33,739 nucleotides of DNA from an uncultured Anaerobiospirillum sp. (GCA_944392765.1 CALXXU010000029.1:1-33739); one strand, 5' to 3'. Shown: positions 9,311 through 17,520, counted from the first letter of the stretch. Translations and numbers: made by a program. The notes: generated from the letters alone by a model not told the origin.

Positions 9311-9777
9311 AAGGCAAAGCCCTTGCGATTGCGCTCACGCTGAGCGGCGTCAATCTCTTCAAACTTCTTGGTGATAGCGGTGTTCTGCTCGTCGCGGATG
9401 TCCTCAGGGATTTGGTCCCAGGCTTCCTTGATTGGAGTAATGAGCTTGATCACCTCATTGATCGGAGCCACATCGTTATTGATATTGGCGTCGTTTAAGC
9501 GATCCTTCATGTACTCGTACAAGCCAATAATGCGCTCACCTAACTCAGGATCGTAGGAAGGATCAACTGAGCCTTGCAGACCATTGATAATGCCGATGGC
9601 CTTACCAATGAAGGTCGACTTCTTGGCAAAATCATTGGTCTCGATATAGCCCTTAGCTTGGTTTAAACGCTCAATTAAACCCTCAAAGAGCATTTGAGTT
9701 ACACGGTGAGGTGAAGCTACGAGGAGCTCAGCTTCCAGCTTTGTACGATTGTAAGCTTTAAGGTTACGTCCGTACAT
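9301..9777 (-). CDS. fliS: Flagellar secretion chaperone FliS
   Basis: Cytoplasmic chaperone that binds the C-terminus of flagellin and delivers it to the flagellar export gate. It has the FliS N-terminus YGRNLKAYNRTKLEAELLVAS and the helical pattern LIERLNQAKGYIE through IGKAIGIINGLQGSVD. It is 158 residues, with an extra charged tail (about residues 130-158) compared with the E. coli protein (136). Start supported by TAGGAGA 7 nt before the ATG. An extended -10 lies in the gap upstream and flaG has its own terminator, so fliS is probably transcribed separately. No flagellin or fliD gene is in the window. Confidence 0.93.
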   Translation of the reverse strand: MYGRNLKAYNRTKLEAELLVASPHRVTQMLFEGLIERLNQAKGYIETNDFAKKSTFIGKAIGIINGLQGSVDPSYDPELGERIIGLYEYMKDRLNDANINNDVAPINEVIKLITPIKEAWDQIPEDIRDEQNTAITKKFEEIDAAQRERNRKGFAFGQ

Positions 9778-9861
9778 CTTATTCTCCTATAAACAAGGCA
9801 GCCCACAGCACAGTGACACCCTGCTGCTGCGCTTGGCGCGATTAAACCTAGAGCCAACATT

Positions 9862-9870
9862 ATTATAACA
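9862..9870 (-). promoter_or_regulatory. Extended -10 promoter of fliS
   Basis: On the minus strand TGT precedes a perfect TATAAT (9862-9867), an extended -10 of sigma-70 type, about 85 bp before the fliS start. The -35 is weak. Confidence 0.55.
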
Positions 9871-9950
9871 GGCCAGTGGCCTCAGCTCTGGGGCGCCCCC
9901 TATTCTCTTTTCCGAACGGCATTACGCCAAAAGCTGGCTAGAGCAAAGCT

Positions 9951-10023
9951 CGCACCAACTTTGGAGCTAGGCGCGAACTTTCAGCTAGGCACCAACTTTT
10001 AGTCAGGCGTGAACTTTCATCCG
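9951..10023 (+). repeat. Degenerate 18-20-bp repeats between fliS and flaG
   Basis: About four loosely related units built on GCTAGGC, then (C/G)AACTTT. Much more decayed than the other arrays in the window. It lies downstream of the flaG stop and terminator. Confidence 0.5.
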
Positions 10024-10028
10024 GCTCA

Positions 10029-10068
10029 GAAAAGAACAAAGGCCTAGACGCCAGCGCGCCTAGACCTT
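10029..10068 (-). terminator. Terminator of flaG
   Basis: On the minus strand AAGGTCTAGGCGC pairs with GCGTCTAGGCCTT (13 pairs including two G-U, 4-nt loop), followed by a T-rich tail TGTTCTTTT. It starts about 20 nt after the flaG stop. Confidence 0.75.
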
Positions 10069-10087
10069 GTGCCCAAAAAATCGGTTT

Positions 10088-10759
10088 CTAAGCTTCAAAG
10101 TCGATCACGACACCACGCAGGTCTTCATTAACGCCTGCCGTATCGACGCCCTTAGCCTTGAGTGCAGGATCGGTCATCATATCGTCATGAGCTAAGCGCT
10201 GCTCATAAGCTTGAACCGCCGCACGCACCCGCAGGATTTCATCTGATGGGATTTGGCGCAACACTTCGCTTGTTTCCGAGTCAACAATGTTGACCACATT
10301 GGCGTTATCAAACTTCTCAGCCGTGTCAAAGCGGATGGCTAAGCGCTTTTGATTTAAGGAAGCGATCACTTCCTTGGCGTTTTCTAACGCCTCTTGGCGG
10401 CGCTCTTCTTGCGCTTGAGCTTTTTCGCGCTCATTTTGTTGGCGCAGCTCTTGAGCCAGCTCGCTTTCTTCGTTGATGAAACTATTACGAATGGATACCT
10501 GGGCGACAAACGACTTTTTCTTCCACACAGGCTCTTTGATGTCGTCCGGCTCCACCGCCTGAGGCGCACTAGAAGCAGTATTACGGTTGTCCGCAGGATG
10601 AGTCTGTACCACTGAGTTAGCGCTCAGGGATGCAGCACTGGAAGTAACCGACTCAGCGCTGGGGGCATCTAGAGCGCGTTTAAGGTCATTATTAGCACGC
10701 AGGGCGGCACTGCGCTCGACTAAATCCCTGTCTGACTTAAATACACTTCCGATATCCAT
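10088..10759 (-). CDS. flaG: FlaG-family flagellar protein with long N-terminal extension
   Basis: The C-terminal region (about residues 127-189 of 223) matches the FlaG domain: KEVIASLNQKRLAIRFDTAE, then VVNIVDSETSEVLRQIPSDEILRVRAA. FlaG proteins influence filament length and usually sit beside fliD and fliS. The first ~75 residues are polar and low in order; residues ~97-135 are a highly charged predicted helix or coiled coil. Start at 10759 (MDIGSVF) because AAGGAGAG lies 6 nt upstream; an in-frame start 14 codons earlier lacks a site. It ends at its own terminator. Confidence 0.8.
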   Translation of the reverse strand: MDIGSVFKSDRDLVERSAALRANNDLKRALDAPSAESVTSSAASLSANSVVQTHPADNRNTASSAPQAVEPDDIKEPVWKKKSFVAQVSIRNSFINEESELAQELRQQNEREKAQAQEERRQEALENAKEVIASLNQKRLAIRFDTAEKFDNANVVNIVDSETSEVLRQIPSDEILRVRAAVQAYEQRLAHDDMMTDPALKAKGVDTAGVNEDLRGVVIDFEA

Positions 10760-11204
10760 TTCTAACTCTCCTTGGGTACCCTTTGAAGGCTTCACACCCA
10801 AGAAGACTAGGACTTAGGACTAGTCCGCTTGTTTTGCTGGTGTAAGCCAAATCAAGGCTGTTTGCAGCACTACACTACTTCCCAATTTCGCGCCTGGGCC
10901 CAGGGTATCGCCCAAGACACAGCACTCAAACCGCCTCCCAAAAGAGAACAAAGAAACTTTCCGCTGCGTCGCACCCCACTGCAAGCAAAAGCAAAGCAAG
11001 CTTACAGGTGCACTCTATCCGAAAGATCTTCTGCCAAGCGCTCTTGGCAGCTTCTCTCCTGAGCTTTGGTTCATTCGAGCCTCACGGCCCACTAAAACAG
11101 TTGAAACTGGTAATTTTTAACAAAGGATCGCGGCGATTACCGCCAACACGATCGCAAGCGAGATCGCACATTAGATCGCAAAATGCGCTCACTCTCATTG
11201 TTAT
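10760..11204. other. Gene-free gap upstream of flaG
   Basis: No convincing gene on either strand. Around 11127-11185 the motif GATCGCA or a close variant recurs at least four times. If the FliA-like site at 11205-11231 is used, most of this would be a 430-nt flaG leader. Confidence 0.5.
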
Positions 11205-11231
11205 ATATCGGAAAGAGCCCGGATTTCTTGA
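11205..11231 (-). promoter_or_regulatory. FliA (sigma-28)-like promoter upstream of flaG
   Basis: On the minus strand TCAAGAAA (11224-11231), an 11-bp gap and TCCGATAT (11205-11212) resemble the flagellar late-gene consensus TAAAGTTT-N11-GCCGATAA. The match is partial (4/8 and 6/8) and the start codon is about 445 bp away. Confidence 0.35.
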
Positions 11232-11329
11232 CCCCCAAGCCTTGAAAATGGCTTATTCATCATAGTTAGCACAGCAAGCTCCAACATCCTTGCGTAATCT
11301 CACTTGAGCCTATATACCATCGTGCCGAT

Positions 11330-11360
11330 AAAAAAGGCGAACCTAAAGTTCGCCCTTTTT
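11330..11360 (-). terminator. Terminator of the flgJ-flgK-flgL operon
   Basis: On the minus strand GGCGAAC, loop TTTAG and GTTCGCC are followed by six T residues. It lies about 20 nt after the flgL stop. The A/T runs on both sides would allow it to work on the plus strand as well. Confidence 0.9.
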
Positions 11361-11380
11361 CACCCTAGCTCAAAACCAGA

Positions 11381-12715
11381 CTAGCGCATGTAGTCAAATA
11401 GAGTGGTCGAGTGAACCAAGTTGTACGACTGCTGGGCCACTTGCAGCGCGTTTTGCGCTACCAAGAGGTTCGAGACCGCCTCAAAAGCGTCCATCTCCGA
11501 GACGTTGGCCTTAGCTTCCTTCTTGATATCGGTTAAGGACTCGTCCGACTGGATGATCGCGTCGATGTTGGCACCACGAGCACCGACCATACCGCGATAG
11601 GTATCGACCTGCTTCTTAGCAAGCTCGATGTTCTGCTGCATCTCAGCTAAATCGTGGGTCAGGCTCGAGGTGCTTTGATTGATGTTGTCCCACTCATCCT
11701 GCGGCAGCGAGAGCTTGTTAACGATCTCTGTCAGCTTATTGAGGATGTTACCTTGGCTTGGCTGTTCTAACGTAAATCCAATATAGGCACCTGCTGATGG
11801 CTTATAACCTTCAGGCAAGGTAAAGGTCATACCATTAACTTCAACCTTACCGTCCTTAATTTCACCTGATGCAATCAGCTCGTTACCCGAAAAAGAATAA
11901 GGACGCAATTCAAAGGTATCAGGACCGGTAAATTGGATGATGAAAGAATTAGGATTAAGATTGTTAGGATCAGCTGGATCAGCCCCCTCGCCGCCTGCAC
12001 CGTAGTCAAAGCGATCTTTGAAGAAAGCATTGAATTGGTCGTAATCCGAAACAGTGATCTGACCTTCAAAGTTATAAAGACCACCCATTGCCGGATCAAA
12101 CGAGTTAAAGCCGTTCGTGGCATCATTGTTAAACAAGCCAAAGTCATAGGCGTACATCACGTTCTCAAAGATGTTAAGGCCCGAGTCGGTGGTCTGGACG
12201 GTAATGGTCGGCGAGACGTTGACGTTCTTGGTCGAGCCATCGGCGTTACAAACGTAGTTACCGTCGGAAGTTACGGTGAAAGTTGGGATGTCCGACTGAG
12301 CGCCCGAGAAGATGTACTCGCCTTCGGCGTTCTTGGTGTTCATCAAGCTGTAGAGCTGATCGCGCGATTGCTTGATGTCCTCGGCTAAGGCTTGACGCGA
12401 ACCGTCATCTAAGGTGCCATTAATAGCCTGAATCAGGCGGGTCTGGATGCTCGACATCACATTCCAGATCTGACCTAAGGCGGTTTCCTCTTGATCTAAG
12501 GCATCAGAGACCACCTTGGCGTTGTCGCCATAGCGCTCGTAGGCGGTGATATCAGCCTGATACTTGATCGTAGCGGCCATGCCACCTGGGTCTTCACCAG
12601 CGGTCTGGAACTTAAGACCAGTGTTGTACTGGGTGGAGGCTTGATCGAGCTTCGTGTTCGCAGTCTGGAGGTAATTCAGATGCGAGTTGTACTGCATAGA
12701 GGTTGAAATGCGCAT
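11381..12715 (-). CDS. flgL: Flagellar hook-filament junction protein FlgL (HAP3)
   Basis: Exported structural protein that joins hook and filament with FlgK. It has a flagellin-like N-terminus (MRISTSMQYNSHLNYLQTA, then STQYNTGLKFQTAGEDPGGMA) and a flagellin-like C-terminal helix (SEMDAFEAVSNLLVAQNALQ, ending TTLFDYMR). At 444 residues it is longer than the E. coli protein (317); the extra length is in the variable central domain (about 130-340). Start supported by AGGAGA. It follows flgK by 21 bp and is last in the operon. Confidence 0.95.
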   Translation of the reverse strand: MRISTSMQYNSHLNYLQTANTKLDQASTQYNTGLKFQTAGEDPGGMAATIKYQADITAYERYGDNAKVVSDALDQEETALGQIWNVMSSIQTRLIQAINGTLDDGSRQALAEDIKQSRDQLYSLMNTKNAEGEYIFSGAQSDIPTFTVTSDGNYVCNADGSTKNVNVSPTITVQTTDSGLNIFENVMYAYDFGLFNNDATNGFNSFDPAMGGLYNFEGQITVSDYDQFNAFFKDRFDYGAGGEGADPADPNNLNPNSFIIQFTGPDTFELRPYSFSGNELIASGEIKDGKVEVNGMTFTLPEGYKPSAGAYIGFTLEQPSQGNILNKLTEIVNKLSLPQDEWDNINQSTSSLTHDLAEMQQNIELAKKQVDTYRGMVGARGANIDAIIQSDESLTDIKKEAKANVSEMDAFEAVSNLLVAQNALQVAQQSYNLVHSTTLFDYMR

Positions 12716-12736
12716 TACGATCTCCTACAGACTAAA

Positions 12737-14821
12737 TTAGATAGCACTAATCAACGCATCAAAGATGGTTTGCGAGGCACTAATAATACGAGCGCAGGCT
12801 GAGTACGATTGCTGGTAGCGAATCAGGTTCGCCGCTTCCTCATCGAGGTTGACGCCCGCCGTCGACGAGAAGAGGTTTTGGCTCTGCTCGCACTTGGCTT
12901 GTGCTGCCTTTAAATCGGTATTAGCTGACATCACGGCCGAACCTAAGGCCGAAACCATGTCGGCGTAATCTTCGGTGATGCTATTACGGACGCTATCAGT
13001 ACTAAAGACAATGCCTTCTTGCTTGATGCCCGCCATCAAGTTGCCGTTGGTGTTGTCGTTGTAGCCGTCGGTATTGATCTCGATCTTAAAGGACGAGCCG
13101 TTCTTAACCGTACCCTTGAAGCTAACCTCATAGCCAGGATAGCCATTGGTGTCAGCTTTTGTTTGAGTATCCTGATCAATCCAATCCGTATTGGCGAAGA
13201 TATCAACACCATTGCAGGCATCATCGGCTTTACCTAACTCGGTCAACGTGCCATCATCGGCCTGGTGATAGATTACATATGCGCCTTCACCGGTGGCCTT
13301 ATCAATCTCGTAGCGAATGTAGTTAGGCGCGTTGGTTGTAAACTGAGGCTTACCAGTAACCGGATCAATGTTGATGCCTTGGTTAGGGCCGGTCATATAG
13401 ACGCCTTCCAGACTTGGGACAGCGTTACCGTCGACCATGTTCTCGCCGCTGACGCGAATTGCAGAGGCAAAAGCGAAATCTTCTGGCTTGGTGATGTTGG
13501 CCTTGAGATCAAAAGCGGCATTCAGGGTTGGCTGAACCTTAAACTCAGCACGGGCATCAGCCAAATCTTCAGCTTGAGTCCCGTTACCGAAGTTTAAAGT
13601 AATGCCGTGTCCTTTTACTTCGACAAGCAAATCGCCATTAACGCGCTCTTGGTTGATATTTGCCGAATCAATCTCGGTCTCATTGCCATCAGCATCGACC
13701 ATGAAAACGCGAGGGTGAGCTACACCACCATCGTTAACCCAAAGGACACGGTAGTCGCAGCTGCGGATATCGGAGCCCTCGCCTTCGTTGAAGGTGAGCT
13801 GCATCGCCATGTTGTCTGCACCATTGACGCGTACGCCTGCGACTGGCTGAGGAATCTTGAAGAGGTCACCGCCCTTGGTGCCCTCTAAGGTGATACCACC
13901 CTTGTTTTGGACGTTTAAGGCGTCAGCTAAGGCTAAGGCGCTTTGACCTAACTCGCGCATGGCTTGACGCATTTCGTTAGAGGCTGCTAAGTAACCACCA
14001 ATCTTGCCGCCCCACGCCGAGTCGCCCATCTTGAGTTCAGTATGGGCCGGTACCTCAAACACTAAGTTTAAGGAGCGCTTGGTGTTATCAGCCTCATCTT
14101 TAACCACTTTGATCTGAGCATAGGTATCGGCGTTAGCTAAGAGCTGGCCGTTGCCTAAGTACAGACTGTAAGCGCCATCAGGCTCTACGGTTAAGTTGAC
14201 ATCAACTAACTCCGAGAGCTGATTTACGATCATGTCACGCTTGTCATAAAGCTGTAAGCCCACATCGGTTTGTGCGGCACGGTCACTTAAGTTGCGCACG
14301 CTGCGGTTGACCTCGTAGAAGGCTTCCACCAAGTCATTGATGCTGGTGGCGCTATCGGAGATCTTGTTGTTGATGTCGGTGAGCTCGTTCTTGATGTTGT
14401 AGTTTAAGGTGTTGTAGCGGTCGACTGTGGTCTGAAGCTGGGTGAGCAGCTCTTGGCGATAGGCAGTCGAGGTGGTGTTGTGCACCGACTCTTCCATTGA
14501 AGAGAAGAGATTGTCTAACTGCGTGGCCATCGAGGTGTCTTTGCTCGATAAGAGCTTATCGACAGTGTTAAGACCGGTGGCATATGCATCGTAGAAGCCG
14601 ACGTTACCTTGGTCGCGGAACATCTCGCGCTGGGTGTACTTATCGTACAGACGGCGGGTGATGGTCTCGCCAATGCCCCATTCAAGGGCACTGGTATAGA
14701 CTACGGTCTCTTGACGGACATAGCCTTCCGTGTTGACGTTGGTAATGTTATTGGAAGTTGTGTTGAGCAACTTCTGCTGGGTAAGCACGCCGTACTTACC
14801 AGTCTGTAACAAATCGAGCAT
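12737..14821 (-). CDS. flgK: Flagellar hook-associated protein FlgK (HAP1)
   Basis: Forms the first hook-filament junction zone. The N-terminal D0/D1 region is clear (MLDLLQTGKYGVLTQQKLLNTTSNNITNVNTEGYVRQ, then YDKYTQREMFRDQG), as is the C-terminal helix (NLDEEAANLIRYQQSYSACARIISASQTIFDALISAI). At 694 residues it exceeds E. coli FlgK (547), with the growth in the surface-exposed centre, which may be antigenically variable. Start preceded by TAGGAA. Second gene of flgJ-flgK-flgL. Confidence 0.96.
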   Translation of the reverse strand: MLDLLQTGKYGVLTQQKLLNTTSNNITNVNTEGYVRQETVVYTSALEWGIGETITRRLYDKYTQREMFRDQGNVGFYDAYATGLNTVDKLLSSKDTSMATQLDNLFSSMEESVHNTTSTAYRQELLTQLQTTVDRYNTLNYNIKNELTDINNKISDSATSINDLVEAFYEVNRSVRNLSDRAAQTDVGLQLYDKRDMIVNQLSELVDVNLTVEPDGAYSLYLGNGQLLANADTYAQIKVVKDEADNTKRSLNLVFEVPAHTELKMGDSAWGGKIGGYLAASNEMRQAMRELGQSALALADALNVQNKGGITLEGTKGGDLFKIPQPVAGVRVNGADNMAMQLTFNEGEGSDIRSCDYRVLWVNDGGVAHPRVFMVDADGNETEIDSANINQERVNGDLLVEVKGHGITLNFGNGTQAEDLADARAEFKVQPTLNAAFDLKANITKPEDFAFASAIRVSGENMVDGNAVPSLEGVYMTGPNQGINIDPVTGKPQFTTNAPNYIRYEIDKATGEGAYVIYHQADDGTLTELGKADDACNGVDIFANTDWIDQDTQTKADTNGYPGYEVSFKGTVKNGSSFKIEINTDGYNDNTNGNLMAGIKQEGIVFSTDSVRNSITEDYADMVSALGSAVMSANTDLKAAQAKCEQSQNLFSSTAGVNLDEEAANLIRYQQSYSACARIISASQTIFDALISAI

Positions 14822-14869
14822 TGCCTAAATTCCTACAACAACATGACATCAGCCGCATGGGGCAAGCTG

Positions 14870-14955
14870 CCGCTTCAGCCGCATTTCAGCTGAGCTTCAG
14901 CGCTCATGTGAGCGCTACGGGAGCGCTCGCAGGAGCGCTCGCAGCTGGCGCTGGG
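14870..14955 (+). repeat. GAGCGCT-rich palindromic repeats between flgK and flgJ
   Basis: AGCGCTCA-TG-TGAGCGCT forms a perfect 8-bp hairpin and is followed by two copies of GGAGCGCTCGCA. The core resembles the GAGCGCTC core of the 18-bp array after pseG. Just after it, around 14988-15010, ATCG(T/C)GCGATCAC-like units repeat. Confidence 0.65.
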
Positions 14956-15079
14956 ATGGAAGTTTTTTGCCGTCCACCGCGTTTTATCCGATCGTGCGAT
15001 CACGCGATCACACCCGCTCAATCCGATAAATATCAGCTTTGCACCCTGATTTTGGCTCTATCGTGCACCCAATCGGATG

Positions 15080-16213
15080 CTATTTATATGCCATAAAAGC
15101 GATCTGACGCGTAATGTTTTTAAGCTTAGCAGCATAGTGCGGATCTGTGGCGTAGCCTGCCTTCTGAATCTCATCGAAGTAGGTATCAGGATCGAAGCTC
15201 TTGGTCGCTGCCTTAGCGTAACGCGCATTGCCAGTAATCAGCGCGACGTAGTCCTGCATGGACTCTAAGACCGATGGGTAAGCTCTGAAGCGCGAATTGC
15301 GCGTTACCATGGCCCCTTGTTCAAATTCTGGGGAATCAAGGTCTTGGGTTGGGCCCTGCCACGAGGAACCGGCCTTGATACCGTAATAGTTATTGCCCTC
15401 AGGCACGTGCTGACCCCAACCAGTTTCCAGGGCCGCTTGCGCTACTAACACGAGTGGGTTCATACCGATGCCCTCTACCGCCTTGCGGGCATAAGGCATC
15501 ATCTTCTGCACAAAGTCCTCTGGAGACTTGAAGCTGCGCATCTCGCGCACATCAGGCAGCGAGCTGTAGAGGTCGCTTAAAGCGCCGACGCTGGCGTTAT
15601 TGTGCTTGGCCTTGGCATACATAGTCGAAGGACGAGCGATCGCACGCTGTTGATCAGCTTCGCTATAGCGCATAAAGCCTGGAGTGGCTTCACCCTGCAG
15701 CGCCATATAACCGCGTTGATCGCGATCAAGCGGCAAATAGCCCTGATCTTTCGTGAGCGGCATCATGCCCTCAACGGCCTGCGTACCCTCATTAGGATCG
15801 TAAGGGCGACCTTCTAATTCTGCTAATAGCGCCTTGCCCTCGTCGCCTAAACTCGAGGCAAATTGCTTGGTGATAAGGTAGGAGATCGAGTTCTTGTTAA
15901 CGGACGCGCCGCCGGTGCCATTGCCTTGCACCATCGAACCGACCTGCTGCTGGGCGAGCATGTCATCGAAAAAGCCTGAGTACTTGCTGCGCAGCGGCGA
16001 ATCAGGATTGATCGTTTCATTGGCTGAGCGCATGCCATCGACCCAGTACTGCATCAGCAAAGCTTCAAATTGCTGCGCGGCCATGTACAGGGCCTGAGCC
16101 TTTTCCTTGTTGCTACCATGGCCCATTTGCCGCAGCTTGTCTAAGCCACGGGTATCAGCAATCAGGCCTAAGCTAGCCTGAGCCTTTTGCATGTCCGGAG
16201 AGCTCGTATCCAT
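15080..16213 (-). CDS. flgJ: Flagellar rod-capping muramidase FlgJ
   Basis: Two domains. Residues ~35-105 are the rod-cap domain (AAQQFEALLMQYWVDGMRSAN through SKYSGFFDDMLAQQ), guiding rod assembly. Residues ~230-377 are a glucosaminidase-fold domain (FVQKMMPYARKA, then AQAALETGWGQH with probable catalytic E263, GNNYYGIKAGSSW, RFRAYPSVLESMQDY) that opens peptidoglycan for the rod. The linker (about 130-230) is long, giving 377 residues against 313 in E. coli. It is the first gene of flgJ-flgK-flgL; upstream flg rod and ring genes are not adjacent. A sigma-54 element lies about 190 bp upstream. Confidence 0.94.
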   Translation of the reverse strand: MDTSSPDMQKAQASLGLIADTRGLDKLRQMGHGSNKEKAQALYMAAQQFEALLMQYWVDGMRSANETINPDSPLRSKYSGFFDDMLAQQQVGSMVQGNGTGGASVNKNSISYLITKQFASSLGDEGKALLAELEGRPYDPNEGTQAVEGMMPLTKDQGYLPLDRDQRGYMALQGEATPGFMRYSEADQQRAIARPSTMYAKAKHNNASVGALSDLYSSLPDVREMRSFKSPEDFVQKMMPYARKAVEGIGMNPLVLVAQAALETGWGQHVPEGNNYYGIKAGSSWQGPTQDLDSPEFEQGAMVTRNSRFRAYPSVLESMQDYVALITGNARYAKAATKSFDPDTYFDEIQKAGYATDPHYAAKLKNITRQIAFMAYK

Positions 16214-16244
16214 AGGAAAAAACCTTTACTACCACCCCTAACAG

Positions 16245-16345
16245 GGCACCACGCCTTGCTCATCATGGCACCACGCCTTGCTCATCATGGCACCACGCCT
16301 TGCTCATCATGGCACCACGCCATCGGGCCCCACGATTTGCTCTAG
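16245..16345 (+). repeat. 22-bp tandem repeat upstream of flgJ
   Basis: Three exact copies start at 16245, 16267 and 16289, with a decayed fourth from 16311. The unit begins GGCACCACGCCTTGC and ends TCATCAT. It lies between flgJ and its sigma-54 element, so it would be transcribed in the flgJ leader. Confidence 0.9.
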
Positions 16346-16403
16346 TTAACGGACTGGTGCGCGCAAACTTGCGCCATCACCGCACAGTCCAACTTACAAA
16401 AAG

Positions 16404-16419
16404 TGCAAGCGTTATGCCA
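16404..16419 (-). promoter_or_regulatory. Sigma-54 promoter for flgJKL
   Basis: On the minus strand TGGCATAACGCTTGCA has the -24 GG and -12 GC at the exact spacing of the RpoN consensus TGGCAC-N5-TTGCA, with one mismatch in TGGCAC. The inferred start is near 16393, about 180 nt before flgJ. Hook-junction genes are often RpoN-dependent in polar-flagellated relatives, and an FlrA-type activator is encoded 2 kb away. Confidence 0.65.
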
Positions 16420-16536
16420 CGCATCTTCCCATCTTAAGGCCGATAAATAAGCCATTTAGCGCCAATTTTTGCCCAAATTTTGCCGCATTAGGGCAAGCCT
16501 TTCCTAAGTGGCAAACCTCCAGCCCCCTACAGCCAC

Positions 16537-16612
16537 CTCCCTACTGCCTCCCTACTGCCTCCTCAACGGCCGCAAGGGGGGAGGACATCAAGCGGGAGGA
16601 CATCAAGGAGGC
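16537..16612 (+). repeat. Pyrimidine and purine direct repeats that can pair
   Basis: CTCCCTACTGC occurs twice (16537, 16548); then GGGAGGACATCAAG occurs twice at 15-bp spacing (16579, 16594). CTCC and GGAG parts are complementary, so the stretch could fold back on itself. Confidence 0.55.
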
Positions 16613-17050
16613 CACCTCAGCGCCCCTGGCGCCGGTCACTCTAGGTTGCTCATCTAAGCGTCCCCTTAACCGCTGCGTCCCGACAGCTGCTCACCTTATG
16701 GCTTGACTTGCGGTTTAAGCTCCAAAGTCCCAGGATTGCGTGCACGCATAATGATGCTACTGCCCCCTACGGCAAAGATACGCGTCCCCGTAATCGCTTG
16801 CGAAGATTGCCACGAAATTTCACATAATCTTGGAAAAATGAGCTACAACTTTAGATTTAGCTTGTCGGACAACCGCGCACTATGTTTGTGCAACTTTGTT
16901 TTTATTGTCATGTTGTCCAATAGATACATCTAATGTTATCAAAACCATCACAAAACGGCGTGGTCATCAGGATCACGCCGCGCTCCACTGTGCGCTAAAT
17001 CTATTTTCAAGATACGTTGTTTAATTAGTTTGTAACATCTAGCGAGTGAA

Positions 17051-17143
17051 CTGTATACAGGCAACAGAGCGCTTAAAAATAGGGTTGAGCTCTAGATTAG
17101 CCAAGTGATCTTAAGCCCCACCCTAGATGTTTCCTGTATACAG
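17051..17143. promoter_or_regulatory. Two identical CTGTATACAG palindromes, 83 bp apart
   Basis: The exact 10-bp palindrome occurs at 17051-17060 and 17134-17143. The 83-bp spacing is close to eight helical turns, so a dimeric repressor could bind both on one DNA face and loop. It is not the LexA pattern (CTGT-N8-ACAG); TGTATACA cores are known for some GntR-type regulators. Confidence 0.45.
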
Positions 17144-17189
17144 AAAACAAGTCAAATCAAGCAAGGTGTCTGGCAGGGCATTTTGTGCG

Positions 17190-17198
17190 TGCTATGAT
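17190..17198 (+). promoter_or_regulatory. Extended -10 element in the flrA upstream region
   Basis: TGC followed by TATGAT (TGnTATAAT-like). The -35 is weak. Points toward the small-RNA candidate and flrA. Confidence 0.3.
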
Positions 17199-17340
17199 TG
17201 GCTCAATAGATATCACTAGCCTTCCATGGCGGGCAGCAAGATCGCGATAGTATCGGGCTTTGCTTTACGGTAGACCTCATTGCTCCGTTGCAACTAGATA
17301 ATACAGTTACTAAAAAAGATCCCCAGGTGCGCTTCAAATT

Positions 17341-17359
17341 TTTTGACAGCCCGTCAAAA
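17341..17359. promoter_or_regulatory. Operator-like inverted repeat TTTTGAC-N5-GTCAAAA
   Basis: Perfect 7-bp arms around AGCCC, lying 27 bp upstream of the TATGAT box of the candidate small RNA, as expected for an activator or repressor site. Confidence 0.4.
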
Positions 17360-17361
17360 TC

Positions 17362-17391
17362 CTGCCAAAGCTCCCCCAAAAAGGGTATGAT
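17362..17391 (+). promoter_or_regulatory. Promoter of candidate small RNA
   Basis: CTGCCA (-35, 17362-17367), 18-bp spacer, TATGAT (-10, 17386-17391). Moderate match to sigma-70. Confidence 0.4.
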
Positions 17392-17397
17392 GGTTAC

Positions 17398-17520
17398 AGA
17401 AAACCAGTCTCTTACAACAGTGATTTCATGCTAGCGCATGGTGCATTTCCCTCCGTTTTAGCGCAGAGATGCTCGTGCCGTAATCCTGGATTAGGATCTG
17501 GTGAGCATCTGTTTGTTTTT
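17398..17520 (+). ncRNA. Candidate ~120-nt small RNA upstream of flrA
   Basis: It begins just after the promoter at 17362-17391 and ends at a hairpin AGATGCTC/GAGCATCT (17467-17474 and 17503-17510), enclosing a smaller TAATCC/GATTA stem and followed by GTTTGTTTTT. There is no open frame with a ribosome site. It could be an independent RNA or a premature-termination product of the flrA leader. No known RNA family recognised. Confidence 0.35.

Larger units (their letters stand above)
16700..17361. other. Gene-free flrA upstream region, distal part
   Basis: No credible gene. Contents: an inverted repeat GGACAAC/GTTGTCC (16867-16918); a hairpin CGGCGTG/CACGCCG at 16956-16980 without a T-tract; two CTGTATACAG palindromes; an extended -10 at 17190; and the inverted repeat TTTTGAC-N5-GTCAAAA at 17341-17359. 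It reads as a control region rather than a decayed gene. Confidence 0.5.

Noticed and set aside
11324..11331. GCCGATAA, a perfect FliA -10 match on the plus strand.
   Set aside because: No TAAA-type -35 at the right distance, it overlaps the flgL terminator and would transcribe against flgL. GCCGATAA at 16439 fails for the same -35 reason.
16245..16320. Tandem TGGCACCACGCCTTGC copies look like sigma-54 -24/-12 promoters in series.
   Set aside because: The gap is six bases instead of five between TGGCAC and TTGC, so GG and GC are one base out of phase, and they point away from flgJ.
17051..17143. LexA boxes.
   Set aside because: LexA needs CTGT-N8-ACAG; these are CTGT-N2-ACAG.
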